A stretch of DNA of 64,000 nt. Source: Aureimonas glaciei. Its GTDB lineage: Bacteria; Pseudomonadota; Alphaproteobacteria; Rhizobiales; Rhizobiaceae. Shown in pieces: positions 35,739 to 44,409 of this stretch. The notes under the pieces are model-generated. The model did not search any database. It worked only from the letters and a program-made list of their open reading frames with translations, and was not told the DNA's origin. Position numbers and translations under genes: made by a program. The stretch is taken from positions 62,389-126,388 of the forward strand of contig NZ_BMJJ01000011.1 of NCBI RefSeq assembly GCF_014643375.1. The letters run 5' to 3'. The stretch's first letter is position 1. Every line of letters begins with the position of its first letter.

Positions 35739-36599
35739 ATGGCCACTCAACAGATGACGCCCGCGCCGGGTCTTTCAGGTCCGGTTGCGGCCGGCACGCC
35801 GGCGCCGGTCGTTCGCGGCCCCTCGAAGGGCATGCGCCGGGTGCGCGCGCTGGGCTGGAATGCGCTCCCGCCCCTGACCTTTCTCGTCATCATCGCGTTC
35901 TGGTCGTTTTCCGTCCGCTTCTTCGAGATTCCTGCCTACCTGCTGCCGGGTCCGGCCGCGGTCTTCTCGCGCGTCGTCGCCGACGCGTCGATGCTCTGGA
36001 CGCATGCGCTGGTGACGCTGACGGAAATCGTCCTCGGCTTCGGGCTGACGCTGCTGACGGCCATTCCGCTCGGCCTCGTCATCGCCCTATCGCCGCTGGC
36101 CCGTCAGATTCTCTATCCGCCGATCATGCTTCTGCAGCTCGTCCCGAAGATCGCGGTCGCGCCGCTGTTCCTCGTCTGGCTCGGTTTCGGCATGGAGTCG
36201 AAGGTCCTCCTCACCGTCCTCATGACCTTCTTCCCGCTGCTCATCGCCAGCATCAGCGGCTTCCAGATCCTCGACCAGCGTCTTCTCTATCTGACGCGCT
36301 CGATGGGCGCCTCGATCTGGCAGACCTTTCGCTATCTGCGCGTTCCCTCGGCGCTGCCGGTGATCTTCTCGGGCGTCAAGACGTCCGCCACCATCGCCAC
36401 GACCGCAGCCATCGTCGCCGAGTTCGTCGGCGCCAACCAGGGGCTCGGCTACGTGCTCCTGCGCGGCACCAGCACCATGGACATCGAGCTGACCTTCGCG
36501 GTCCTCGTCGTCCTGACCTTCATCGGCATCCTCATCAACTACGTCGTCGAATTCAGCGAATGGTTGATGACGCCCTGGCAGCGGTCCGGGGCGGACTAA
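35739..36599 (+). CDS. ABC transporter permease, SsuC/TauC type
   Basis: Permease of the nitrate/taurine/sulfonate class, 286 residues, six helices, with an unusually long polar N-terminus (about 45 residues). The EAA loop appears as LTRSMGASIWQTFRYLRVPSALP (read as consecutive motifs). GGGAGGAAGG before the ATG gives a very strong ribosome site. In this class of importer, known substrates include alkanesulfonates, pyrimidine precursors and phthalate-type aromatic acids. It is followed by its binding-protein gene; the ATPase comes after an inserted MaoC gene. Confidence 0.92.
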   Translation: MATQQMTPAPGLSGPVAAGTPAPVVRGPSKGMRRVRALGWNALPPLTFLVIIAFWSFSVRFFEIPAYLLPGPAAVFSRVVADASMLWTHALVTLTEIVLGFGLTLLTAIPLGLVIALSPLARQILYPPIMLLQLVPKIAVAPLFLVWLGFGMESKVLLTVLMTFFPLLIASISGFQILDQRLLYLTRSMGASIWQTFRYLRVPSALPVIFSGVKTSATIATTAAIVAEFVGANQGLGYVLLRGTSTMDIELTFAVLVVLTFIGILINYVVEFSEWLMTPWQRSGAD

Positions 36600-36655
36600 C
36601 CGGCGTCCGCCCGGGAGGGGCGGAGGTCATCATTTCAATTCTGGGAGGAACCAAC

Positions 36656-37654
36656 ATGCTGCATATCCTGAAGACCACCGCTGCGGCGGGACTGCTCGCC
36701 ATGACCGGGATGACGGGCGCCGCCGTCGCCCAGACGGCCGTCACCTTCCAGCTCAACTGGACGGCCGGCGGCGCCAATGCCGGCTTCGCCGCGGCGCTGC
36801 AGGAAGGCTACTACAAGGAAGCCGGCCTCGACGTGACCATCGTCCAGGGCAACGGCTCCGGCAACACGGCGCAGCTGGTCGCCAGCGGCCAGGCGCAGCT
36901 CGCTTATGCCGACGCGGTCGCCGTCAGCCAGCTGATCGCCAAGGGCGCGCCGATGCGCGTCGTCTCGACGATCTACCAGTCCAACCCGAACGAGCTGATC
37001 GCGCTGAAGGCGACCGGGATCAAGTCCTTCGCCGACCTCAAGGGCAAGACCGTCGGCGTGCCCTCCGGCTCGTCGCAGACGACGATGCTGCCGCTTCTCC
37101 TGAAGGCGAACGATCTGCAGGAATCGGACCTGCAGCTCCTCAACATGCCGATGACCTCGATGGTGCCGAGCCTGCTCACGGGCCAGGTCCAGGCGATCCT
37201 CGGCTCGCTCGACGCCTATGCCATCCAACTTCGGGCCCAGGGCGCCGAGATCGACGAGCTTCCCTTCGCCGACTACGGCGTGCCCACGGTCTCCACGTCG
37301 ATCTTCGCGTCGAACGACTTCCTCGAGAAGAATCCTGACCTGGTGAAGAGCTTCATCGCCGCCAGCCTGAAGGGCTGGAGCTTTGCCCTCGACAAGCCGG
37401 CGGAGGCGGTGGCGGACGTCAAGGAACTCTTCCCCGATTCGGACGAAAAGCTGGTCGCGGCGGAGCTCGCGGCGATCACGCCGCTGTTCTGCAGCGGCGA
37501 CGCCCAATTCGTCGGCAGGGCCGAGCCGGCCCAGTGGGTGAAGACCCAGGATCTGCTGTCGCAGGTCGGCCTGCTGCCGACCGGCCAGGATCCCACCACC
37601 TACTACACCAACGACTTCCTGCCGGCCGAGGGCACGCTTCGCCCCTGCCAGTAA
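36656..37654 (+). CDS. ABC transporter binding protein, NMT1/SsuA type
   Basis: Periplasmic binding protein, 332 residues, with a Sec signal ending AAVAQ. The mature N-terminus VTFQLNWTAGGANAGFAAAL is the NMT1/THI5-like hallmark, followed by EGYYKEAGLDVTIVQGNGS and GKTVGVPSGSS ligand loops. Two cysteines near the C-terminus may form a disulfide. GGGAGGAA before the ATG. The substrate is unknown; surrounding enzymes argue for an organic acid rather than thiamine precursor or nitrate. A hairpin follows the gene. Confidence 0.92.
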   Translation: MLHILKTTAAAGLLAMTGMTGAAVAQTAVTFQLNWTAGGANAGFAAALQEGYYKEAGLDVTIVQGNGSGNTAQLVASGQAQLAYADAVAVSQLIAKGAPMRVVSTIYQSNPNELIALKATGIKSFADLKGKTVGVPSGSSQTTMLPLLLKANDLQESDLQLLNMPMTSMVPSLLTGQVQAILGSLDAYAIQLRAQGAEIDELPFADYGVPTVSTSIFASNDFLEKNPDLVKSFIAASLKGWSFALDKPAEAVADVKELFPDSDEKLVAAELAAITPLFCSGDAQFVGRAEPAQWVKTQDLLSQVGLLPTGQDPTTYYTNDFLPAEGTLRPCQ

Positions 37655-37665
37655 GGTCGCACCGC

Positions 37666-37689
37666 GCCCCCCGGCATCGGCCGGGGGGC
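37666..37689. other. Hairpin after the NMT1-type binding-protein gene
   Basis: Perfect 10-bp inverted repeat (GCCCCCCGGC / GCCGGGGGGC) with an ATCG loop, 11 nt after the stop. No U-tract. Probable mRNA stabiliser or partial terminator within the operon. Confidence 0.72.
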
Positions 37690-37722
37690 CCTGCGCCCGC
37701 CCTCCAGTTCCAGGACCAAACG

Positions 37723-38208
37723 ATGGGTTATCGGTTTGACGATCTCTTCGTCGGAATGCGCTTCCGCAGCCCCGGCCGGACCGTCGGCGAGGCGGACGTC
37801 ATGGCCTTTGCGGGCCTGACCGGCGATTTTTCCGAACTGCACACCAGCGACGTCTATGCGGCGAGGAGCCAGTTCGGCCGCCGCGTCGCGCACGGCATGC
37901 TCGGCCTGTCCTTCGCCCATGGCCTGATGTGGGCGCGGACGGGCGAGCTGCGCGAAACCGCGATTGCCTTCCTCGGGATTTCCGACTGGCGGTTCGTCGG
38001 TCCCATCTTCCTCGGCGACACGATCTTCGTGAACTACGTCATCGCCGAGATCCGCGATTCCCGCTCCCGGCCCGACCAGGCGATCGCGACCTTCGACGTC
38101 GAGATCGTGAACCAGCGCGACGAGGTCGTGCAGAAGGGGCGCAAGGCGCTGCTTCTCTCCAAAACACCCCTTGCCGCCGTGGCGGCGTCCGCCGCACCCG
38201 CGGCTTGA
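37723..38208 (+). CDS. MaoC-family enoyl-CoA hydratase
   Basis: Hot-dog-fold hydratase of 161 residues. Catalytic Asp35 and His40 lie in TGDFSELHTS, followed by the HGMLGLSFAHGL stretch, both diagnostic of MaoC dehydratases that add water to enoyl-CoA or acyl-CoA unsaturated acids. Ala/Ser-rich tail. It sits between the binding-protein gene and the ATPase gene of one ABC importer, so import and CoA-ester chemistry are transcribed together. Probable substrate is the CoA ester formed by the upstream CoA-transferase (inferred). Confidence 0.9.
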   Translation: MGYRFDDLFVGMRFRSPGRTVGEADVMAFAGLTGDFSELHTSDVYAARSQFGRRVAHGMLGLSFAHGLMWARTGELRETAIAFLGISDWRFVGPIFLGDTIFVNYVIAEIRDSRSRPDQAIATFDVEIVNQRDEVVQKGRKALLLSKTPLAAVAASAAPAA

Positions 38209-38224
38209 ACGGCAGGAGGCACCC

Positions 38225-39070
38225 ATGACGCTTTCCCAAACCAGCGAGAAGACCCCCGTCGAAAAGACCGGTGTCCCCATCGCCATCCGCAACGTCTCGA
38301 AGGTTTTCGGCGAGGGCGGGGACAATCCCTTCCGCGCCATGGGCCCGGTCGACATCGACATTCCGGCCGGCCAGTTCATCTCCGTCGTCGGCGCGTCCGG
38401 CTGCGGCAAGAGCACGCTGATGCTGATGGTCGCGGGACTGATGAAGCACTCGACCGGCGAGATCCTCTGCGACGGCAAGGCCGTGACCAAGCCGATCACC
38501 AATGTCGGCATCGCCTTCCAGGACCACCTGCTCCTGGAATTCCGCACCGCCTTCGACAATGTGATGCTGCACGCCGACATCCGCGGGCTCGACCGCCAGA
38601 TGATCGCCGACCGCGCGCGCGACCTCTTCGCGCAGCTCCGGCTCGAGCACGCGATGGACAAGTACCCGCGCCAGCTTTCCGGCGGCATGCGCCAGCGCGT
38701 GTCGCTGATCCGCACCCTCGTGCACGAGCCGGACGTGATCCTGATGGACGAGCCTTTTGGCGCGCTCGATGCCCTCACTCGGCTGCAGGTGCGCACCGAT
38801 CTCGAGCAGCTCTGGCTCCGCCGCCGTCCGACCGTGATCTTCATCACCCACAGCGTCGAGGAAGCGGTGGGCCTGTCCGACCGCATCATCGTCATGAGCC
38901 CGAGCCCGGGCGTGGTCGTCGACGACATCACGGTCACCCTGCCGCGCCCGCGGCCGATCGTTCTGGGCGACGCGCCCGACTTCGCGTCCTACGTGGATCG
39001 CATCCACCAGCATTTCGAGCGCATGGGCGTGCTGCACGGCATCACGCCGCAAACCAAGATCGCGAGCTGA
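38225..39070 (+). CDS. ABC transporter ATPase, SsuB/TauB type
   Basis: ATPase of 281 residues for the permease at 35739 and binding protein at 36656. Walker A GASGCGKST (about 58-66), Q-loop VGIAFQDHLLL, signature LSGGMRQRVSLIRTL, Walker B VILMDEPFGALD and H-loop ITHSVEEA. AGGAGG precedes the ATG. Its separation from its permease and binding-protein genes by maoC is unusual but the family match leaves no other partner in the window. Confidence 0.93.
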   Translation: MTLSQTSEKTPVEKTGVPIAIRNVSKVFGEGGDNPFRAMGPVDIDIPAGQFISVVGASGCGKSTLMLMVAGLMKHSTGEILCDGKAVTKPITNVGIAFQDHLLLEFRTAFDNVMLHADIRGLDRQMIADRARDLFAQLRLEHAMDKYPRQLSGGMRQRVSLIRTLVHEPDVILMDEPFGALDALTRLQVRTDLEQLWLRRRPTVIFITHSVEEAVGLSDRIIVMSPSPGVVVDDITVTLPRPRPIVLGDAPDFASYVDRIHQHFERMGVLHGITPQTKIAS

Positions 39071-39073
39071 GCG

Positions 39074-39865
39074 ATGGCGGAGGGAACGACCGCCGGCACT
39101 GTCAGGCTTCGCATCGATGGCCCCGTGGCCGAGCTCGGCCTCGACGCGGGCCGTCTCAACCTGGTCACGCGCGCCCTCCTGCGAGACCTCGGCGCCGCGG
39201 TGACGGCGCTGGCCGCCGATCCCGCCATCCGCTGCCTGATCCTGCACGGGGGACCCGCGGCCTTCTGTGCCGGCAGCGACATCCGTGAATTCTCTGCGCT
39301 CGGCGCCAATGCCAGCGAGGACAAGATCCTTTTCGAGGACCATGTCCTGCGCCAGGTCGCGGCATTGCCATTTCCCACGATCGCGGCGATCGACGGGCCG
39401 GCACTCGGCGGCGGCTTCGAGCTGGCGCTGGCCTGCGATCTCCGGGTCCTTGCCGAAAGCGCCAAGGTGGGTCTTCCCGAGAGCCGGCTGGGGGGACTGG
39501 CGGCCAGCGGCGCCGTCCGCCTCGCGCGGCTCGTCGGTCCGGCGCGGGCGAAGGAAATCCTGTTCACCGGCATGATCCTCGACTGCGACAGCGCACTGGC
39601 CTGGGGCCTGGTGAACCGGGTCGCGGCCGGCAGCGCCCTTCAGGCGGCGCGGGAACTGGCGGCCGAGATCGCGCAGCGCGGGCCGCTGTCGAACCGGCTG
39701 GCGAAGACGCTCGTCGACGCCGCGCTCGACCTTCCCGTCGACGCGGCCCTGTCCCGGGGCAACGCGGCGCAGCAGAAAATCTTCGACGGCGAGGATCTGC
39801 GCGAAGGGGCCGCGGCCTTCTTCGCCAAGCGCGCGCCGGTCTTCGGGCCCGGCGCCCGGGACTGA
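39074..39865 (+). CDS. Enoyl-CoA hydratase/isomerase family (crotonase)
   Basis: Crotonase-fold enzyme of 263 residues. Oxyanion-hole stretch AAFCAGSDIREF near 61-72, then GGGFELALACDLR with Glu116 and LPESRLGG with Glu136, the two positions of the general acid/base glutamates of enoyl-CoA hydratases. Both being present favours true hydratase (or lyase) chemistry. It ends the plus-strand arm, 3 nt after the ATPase gene, and is convergent with the MBL-fold gene 18 nt away. Acts on a CoA ester of the imported acid (inferred). Confidence 0.9.
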   Translation: MAEGTTAGTVRLRIDGPVAELGLDAGRLNLVTRALLRDLGAAVTALAADPAIRCLILHGGPAAFCAGSDIREFSALGANASEDKILFEDHVLRQVAALPFPTIAAIDGPALGGGFELALACDLRVLAESAKVGLPESRLGGLAASGAVRLARLVGPARAKEILFTGMILDCDSALAWGLVNRVAAGSALQAARELAAEIAQRGPLSNRLAKTLVDAALDLPVDAALSRGNAAQQKIFDGEDLREGAAAFFAKRAPVFGPGARD

Positions 39866-39883
39866 CCCGCGCCGCCAGGCCGA

Positions 39884-40726
39884 TCAGGATGCCAGGACGA
39901 TCCGAAATCCGTCGATTTCCTGCACGATCGGAAGCGTCGGCCAGCGCTGCATGTCGTGCAGGATGACGAGCCGGCCGAGATCGCCGCCGATCTCCTGGTT
40001 GATCCGGTCGAAGGTCTTCAGCTGGTCCCAGACGCTGCCGGTGGCATTGGCGAGCGGGACATAGACGCCGTCATGGTTGTGGCCGCAGATGTTGCGCTTC
40101 GAATAGACGCAGTCGCCGGAGATGACGAGGCGGCCGCGGCCGGTTTCGACGACGACATACTGCTGGCCGACGGTATGGCCGGGGCCGGTGCGCAGGTGCA
40201 GCCCGGGCAGGAGATCGTCGACGTCGCCCTCGACGAGGTTCAGCCGGTGCTCGAGCGAGGCGTCGAAGGCGTGGCGAAGATCGTCCGGGTTGATGATCTC
40301 GGTGAGATAGCCGAACTGCCGCGGCAGCGCCAAGGCCTCGATCCAGGAGAGAAGCTCCTGCTTCTGGATATGGATGCGGGCCGCGGGGAACTCGCCGATC
40401 GAGCCCATATGGTCGAAATGCGCGTGGCTGAGGACGATGTCGGTGACGTCGCCGGCGGCGACGCCGAGTGCCTCCAGCATGCGCAGCGGCGAGATCCAGA
40501 AGGGCACACCGAACTTGATGCTCATCGCCTCGCCGCTGCCCTCGCGCATGAAGCCGGTATCGACGAGGACCACCTTGTCGGCCCGGCGGGCGAGGACGAA
40601 GGAGAACGGCACGTCGGCCGTGCCCTCGTCATAGGCGCCGTGCACGAGGCCGGCGACCAGCTGGTCCTTGGACCGGGCGAATTCGATGACGTGGACGTCC
40701 CAGGTGAGCTGCGGCTCGGATGTCAT
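39884..40726 (-). CDS. Metallo-beta-lactamase-fold hydrolase, lactonase-like
   Basis: MBL-fold enzyme of 280 residues with the full dinuclear zinc motif HAHFDH (His101, His103, Asp105, His106), a later His in GPGHTVGQQYV and Asp in ISGDCVYS. Overall it resembles the AttM/AiiA-like N-acyl-homoserine-lactonase family, members of which also open sugar or other lactones. Last gene of an operon with a sugar-type ABC importer, 4 nt after the permease, so a sugar lactone or other imported ester is a likelier target than quorum signals. No signal peptide. Confidence 0.88.
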   Translation of the reverse strand: MTSEPQLTWDVHVIEFARSKDQLVAGLVHGAYDEGTADVPFSFVLARRADKVVLVDTGFMREGSGEAMSIKFGVPFWISPLRMLEALGVAAGDVTDIVLSHAHFDHMGSIGEFPAARIHIQKQELLSWIEALALPRQFGYLTEIINPDDLRHAFDASLEHRLNLVEGDVDDLLPGLHLRTGPGHTVGQQYVVVETGRGRLVISGDCVYSKRNICGHNHDGVYVPLANATGSVWDQLKTFDRINQEIGGDLGRLVILHDMQRWPTLPIVQEIDGFRIVLAS

Positions 40727-40729
40727 GGC

Positions 40730-41725
40730 TCAGCTTTCCGCGATCGACCGGCCGAGGCTCGACAGCCCGACCGCCAGGATGAGAATGGCGCCCTGCAGGA
40801 CGTATTGCGAGAAGGTCGGCGCGCCGAAGATGTTGAGGCCGTTGAAGCAGAAGGCGATGATCAGCGCCCCGATCAGCGTGCCCAGCACGTGGAACTCGCC
40901 GTCGCGCAGCGTCGCCGAGCCCAGGAAGACGGCGGCAAAGGCGGTCAGGAGGTAACTGTCGGCGGCGCTCGCCGTGCCGCTGCCGAGGCGCGAGGCCAGC
41001 AGGATGCCGGTCAGCGCCGCGCAGACGCCGGAGATCACGAAGCCGAGGATCTTGATGCGGTCGACGTTGATGCCGGCGAGGCGGGCCGCCGCGGGATTGC
41101 CGCCGACCGCCTGGATCTCCTGGCCGAGCGCCGTCCGCTCGACCAGCAGCCAGAGGCCGCCGACGACCACCGCCATGATGACGATGTTGTTCGGGATGCC
41201 GAACAGCCAGCGTCCGAGCGAGAGTTGCAGAAACGCCTCGGGCACGCCGGAGACGATCGGCACGCCGGCTGAATAGGCGAAGGCGAGGCCGGTGAGGATC
41301 GTGCCGACGCCGAGCGTGGCGATCACCGAATTGACCTTCACCTTGGTGACGATCAGGCCGTTGACGAGGCCGATCAGGGCTCCCGCCGCCAGCACGATGA
41401 CGATGGCGACCGGGATCGGCAACTGGTTGCTGACGATGAGGCCGGTGACGAGAATGCCGTGCAGACTGGCGGAAAAGCCAATCGAGAGGTCCAATTCGCC
41501 GACGATAACTGCCAGTGTCAGCCCCGCGGCGATGATCATCGCGAGCGACGCCTGGTTGAGAACGTTGGTAAAATTGTTCAGCGTCGGAAAGGCGCGGGGC
41601 GACAGCCAGGAGAAAGCCAGCACCATGGCGACGAGGCCGATGATCGTGGCGTAGCGGGCGAAATAGCCGAGGGCTCGCTTGGAGCCGGGCGACAGGCGGC
41701 GGTTGGCGACGGCGGCATCGGTCAT
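40730..41725 (-). CDS. Sugar ABC transporter permease (RbsC type)
   Basis: Permease of 331 residues, eight to ten helices, with VIVGELDLSIGFSASLHG and FLGSATLRDGEFHVLGTL as family signatures. It overlaps the ATPase by 4 nt. Forms the channel of the second ribose-type importer in the window and is only distantly similar to the one at 28250, so the two systems are not a recent duplication. Confidence 0.92.
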   Translation of the reverse strand: MTDAAVANRRLSPGSKRALGYFARYATIIGLVAMVLAFSWLSPRAFPTLNNFTNVLNQASLAMIIAAGLTLAVIVGELDLSIGFSASLHGILVTGLIVSNQLPIPVAIVIVLAAGALIGLVNGLIVTKVKVNSVIATLGVGTILTGLAFAYSAGVPIVSGVPEAFLQLSLGRWLFGIPNNIVIMAVVVGGLWLLVERTALGQEIQAVGGNPAAARLAGINVDRIKILGFVISGVCAALTGILLASRLGSGTASAADSYLLTAFAAVFLGSATLRDGEFHVLGTLIGALIIAFCFNGLNIFGAPTFSQYVLQGAILILAVGLSSLGRSIAES

Positions 41726-43308
41726 GGCTGGGTCCCCTCGGCCGTGGCCGGCCCGGCATAGCTCGCTTCGATGATGGCACTGCGGCTGAGGGCGTCCCCC
41801 TGCAGTTCGCGCACGATCCGCCCCTCGGCCATGACGAGGACGCGGTCGCAAAGATCGGGCAGTTCGTCCGGCTCCGAGGAGATGACCAGCACCGCCATGC
41901 CCCGGGCGGCAAGGTCGCGGATCAGGCGATGGATCTCGCCGCGGGCGCCGACGTCGACGCCGCGGGTCGGCTCGTCCAGGATCAGCACTTTGGGCGCGCG
42001 CAGCAGCCAACGGCCGATCACGACCTTCTGCTGGTTGCCGCCGCTGAGCCGTCCGACCGGCGTCTCCGCACTCTCGGTCTTGATCGCGAGATCGGCGATC
42101 ACCTGCTGCGACAATGGCTGCCGGCGGCGCCGGCTGATCAGCGGCAGGGCCGAGCTGTGGACGATGCGCGACAGGCTCGACAGGTGCAGGTTGAAGGCGA
42201 CGCTCTTGCCGAGCACCAGCCCCTCGCTGCGCCGCTCCTCCGGCACGAGGCCAAGGCCGGCCCGCACCGCGGCGCTCGGATGGCGCGGCGCAAAAGCGTC
42301 GCCGGCGAGAACCATCGTGCCCCGGTCGGTGCGATCGGCCCCGTAGATCAGCCGCACCAGCTCGGTGCGCCCGGCGCCGACGAGGCCGCCGATGCCCAGA
42401 ACTTCGCCGCGGTGCAGGTCGAGATCGACATCGACGACCCGCGGCAGCCGCGTCAGGCCCCGCACCGTCAGCACCACCTCGTTGCGACCCAGAGTTTCGG
42501 CCGACTTGGCGAGACGCTCGACCGCGCCGCCGACGATCGCCTCGACCAAGGTCGCCCGGGTCACCGCATGACGCTCCAGCGTCGCGACGGACCGGCCGTC
42601 GCGAAAGGCGGTGACGCGGTGGCAGAGCCGTTCGATCTCGTCGAGACGGTGGGAAACGTAGAGGACGGCGACGCCCGAGCGCGACAGGTCCTCGACGATG
42701 CCAAACAGTTTCTCGCTCTCGCTGGCCGACAGCGAGGCGGTCGGCTCGTCCATCACGATCAGCCGCGCCTTGCGCACGAGCGCCCGGCAGATGTTGATCA
42801 GCCATTTTTCGGCAGTGGACAGCCCCTTGACGCTGGCCAGGAGCGGCGCCGACAGGCCGACGCGCCGCGCGATGGGCTCGACCTCGCGGGCGATCGCCTT
42901 CCAGTCGATCATGCCGAAACGCGATGTCTTGGGCAGGCCGAGCATGATGTTCTGCAGGACGGTCATGCCGGGAACGAAGGCCAGCTCCTGATGGATGAAG
43001 TTCATGCCGAGATCGCTGGCGCGGTGCGGCGAGGCAATGACGACCGGCGCATCGTCCACGACGATCCGGCCGCGGTCCGGCTGCACGAGGCCGGCAAGGA
43101 TGCGGATCAAGGTCGACTTGCCGGCGCCGTTCGCGCCGACGAGGCCATGTACCTCGCCCGGCCGCAGCGACAGCGACACGCCCTTCAGCGCGGCGACGCC
43201 GCCATAGGACTTGGCGATATCGGTGGCGACGAGGAAGGCAGGCCCGTCGCCGAGGCCGCCGTGAGGCAGGGCGACCGCCGCCGACACGGGGACGCCCTGC
43301 AGGGTCAC
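41722..43308 (-). CDS. Sugar ABC transporter ATPase (RbsA type)
   Basis: Double ATPase of 528 residues. First cassette: Walker A GANGAGKST, signature reduced to LSTAEKWLINICRAL, Walker B LIVMDEPTASLS. Second cassette: GLVGAGRTELVRLIYG in place of Walker A, signature LSGGNQQKVVIGRWLL, Walker B VLILDEPTRGVDVG. Begins with GTG (43308) overlapping the binding-protein stop (GTGA), with a leader of about 25 residues before the first cassette. Confidence 0.93.
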   Translation of the reverse strand: MTLQGVPVSAAVALPHGGLGDGPAFLVATDIAKSYGGVAALKGVSLSLRPGEVHGLVGANGAGKSTLIRILAGLVQPDRGRIVVDDAPVVIASPHRASDLGMNFIHQELAFVPGMTVLQNIMLGLPKTSRFGMIDWKAIAREVEPIARRVGLSAPLLASVKGLSTAEKWLINICRALVRKARLIVMDEPTASLSASESEKLFGIVEDLSRSGVAVLYVSHRLDEIERLCHRVTAFRDGRSVATLERHAVTRATLVEAIVGGAVERLAKSAETLGRNEVVLTVRGLTRLPRVVDVDLDLHRGEVLGIGGLVGAGRTELVRLIYGADRTDRGTMVLAGDAFAPRHPSAAVRAGLGLVPEERRSEGLVLGKSVAFNLHLSSLSRIVHSSALPLISRRRRQPLSQQVIADLAIKTESAETPVGRLSGGNQQKVVIGRWLLRAPKVLILDEPTRGVDVGARGEIHRLIRDLAARGMAVLVISSEPDELPDLCDRVLVMAEGRIVRELQGDALSRSAIIEASYAGPATAEGTQP

Positions 43309-44249
43309 TGGCCCAGCGCCTCGGGGTGCTGCTTGAGGAAATCGGCGATGGTCTCCTGGGTCACCAGGATGGCGGGAACCTCCACGGCCTTCGGGGTCCA
43401 GGCGTCGCCTGCCGCCTTGATCTCGGCAAGGAGCTTCACCATTTCCGCACCCTCGGTATAGCTGTCTTCCCAGGCGGTCGCGGTCATGTGGCCGTTCTGA
43501 ATGTTCTCGAGCGCCTGCGCATTGCCGTTGACGCCGTAGACCTTCACGTCGTCGCGCGCCTGCTGGCGCAGCGCGCCGATGGCGCCGATCGCCGGATCGT
43601 CCCAGCAGCCCCAGATCGCCAGATTGCCGTCGCCGGCCGGATGCGAGGCGAGCCAGGCGTTGGCGTATTGCGCGCCGTCCTCGAAATAGCCGGGAATGCG
43701 CACCTCGTTCTTGACCACCTCGATGCCCGGGTTCTTGGCCAGCATCTCGTCGAGCAGGACCTCGCGGTTGCGGCAGACCTCGCCGGTCCGGTAGGTCAGA
43801 GCGAGCAGGCTGCCCTTGCCGCCGAGGTCGGCGATCATCTTCTCGATCACCGGCTGAGCGATCGGCGCGCCCGAGCCGTTGGTCGCCGCGACGGAACTGC
43901 CGATCCCGCCGCCCCAGGTGACGACCGGAATGCCCGCGGCCTTGGCGTCGGCGAGGCCCGCGCCGATCGAGGAATAGGGAAAGACCATGTCGATGATCGC
44001 CCCGGCGCCGCGGCCGGCGAAATTCTGGATGGCGGAATTAGCCTGGTCGGCACTGCCGGCGGCATCGATGACGGAGACTTCCCAGCCCGCCGCTTCGGCA
44101 GCGGCCGTGGCGCCGGCGATGTAGCGAGCATTGTTCGCCTCGGTCGCCGAGATCGACACGATACCGAGCAGTGGCTTGTCCTGCGCCTGCGCGGCACAGA
44201 CCGAGGCGGCAAGGCCCGCCCAGACGAGTGCGATGGTCGAAGCTCTCAT
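43305..44249 (-). CDS. Sugar ABC transporter periplasmic binding protein
   Basis: RbsB/TorT-like binding protein of 314 residues with a Sec signal ending CAAQAQ. Type I periplasmic fold: LLGIVSISATEANNARYIAGA, SAIQNFAGRGAGAIIDM and a ligand-site AIWGCWDDPAIGAIGAL (read as separate motifs). GGGAGG sits 6 nt before the ATG. First gene of the operon, divergent from the LacI gene at 44436. Unlike the other four binding-protein genes in the window it has no hairpin after it, and it overlaps the ATPase gene. Confidence 0.92.
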   Translation of the reverse strand: MRASTIALVWAGLAASVCAAQAQDKPLLGIVSISATEANNARYIAGATAAAEAAGWEVSVIDAAGSADQANSAIQNFAGRGAGAIIDMVFPYSSIGAGLADAKAAGIPVVTWGGGIGSSVAATNGSGAPIAQPVIEKMIADLGGKGSLLALTYRTGEVCRNREVLLDEMLAKNPGIEVVKNEVRIPGYFEDGAQYANAWLASHPAGDGNLAIWGCWDDPAIGAIGALRQQARDDVKVYGVNGNAQALENIQNGHMTATAWEDSYTEGAEMVKLLAEIKAAGDAWTPKAVEVPAILVTQETIADFLKQHPEALGQ

Positions 44250-44303
44250 GTTTCCCTCCCTGGCGGCTGATCCCGACCCCTCCGCTCTCCTGGCGAACAT
44301 GGC

Positions 44304-44315
44304 CGAACCGTTTCG
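44304..44315. promoter_or_regulatory. LacI-type operator, binding-protein side
   Basis: CGAACCGTTTCG, 10 of 12 positions symmetric about CG. On the minus strand it sits in GGCGAAACGGTTCGG and shares the 11-mer GCGAAACGGTT with the box at 44410. It lies 55 nt before the binding-protein start. Confidence 0.78.
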
Positions 44316-44409
44316 CCAGAATTTCCGATCTCCATCGAAATTGCAAGCCGATTATCGCCGAATCCGCTGCAGGACAGGCTGGACAGGGCCGACGCCTTCC
44401 TCCACCATC

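Noticed and set aside
39884-40726. Quorum-quenching lactonase
   Set aside because: The HxHxDH motif alone does not show acyl-homoserine lactone specificity and the gene belongs to a sugar-type importer operon.
30222-44249. Genomic island or mobile element
   Set aside because: No integrase, transposase, tRNA or flanking repeats were seen, and base composition matches the neighbours.
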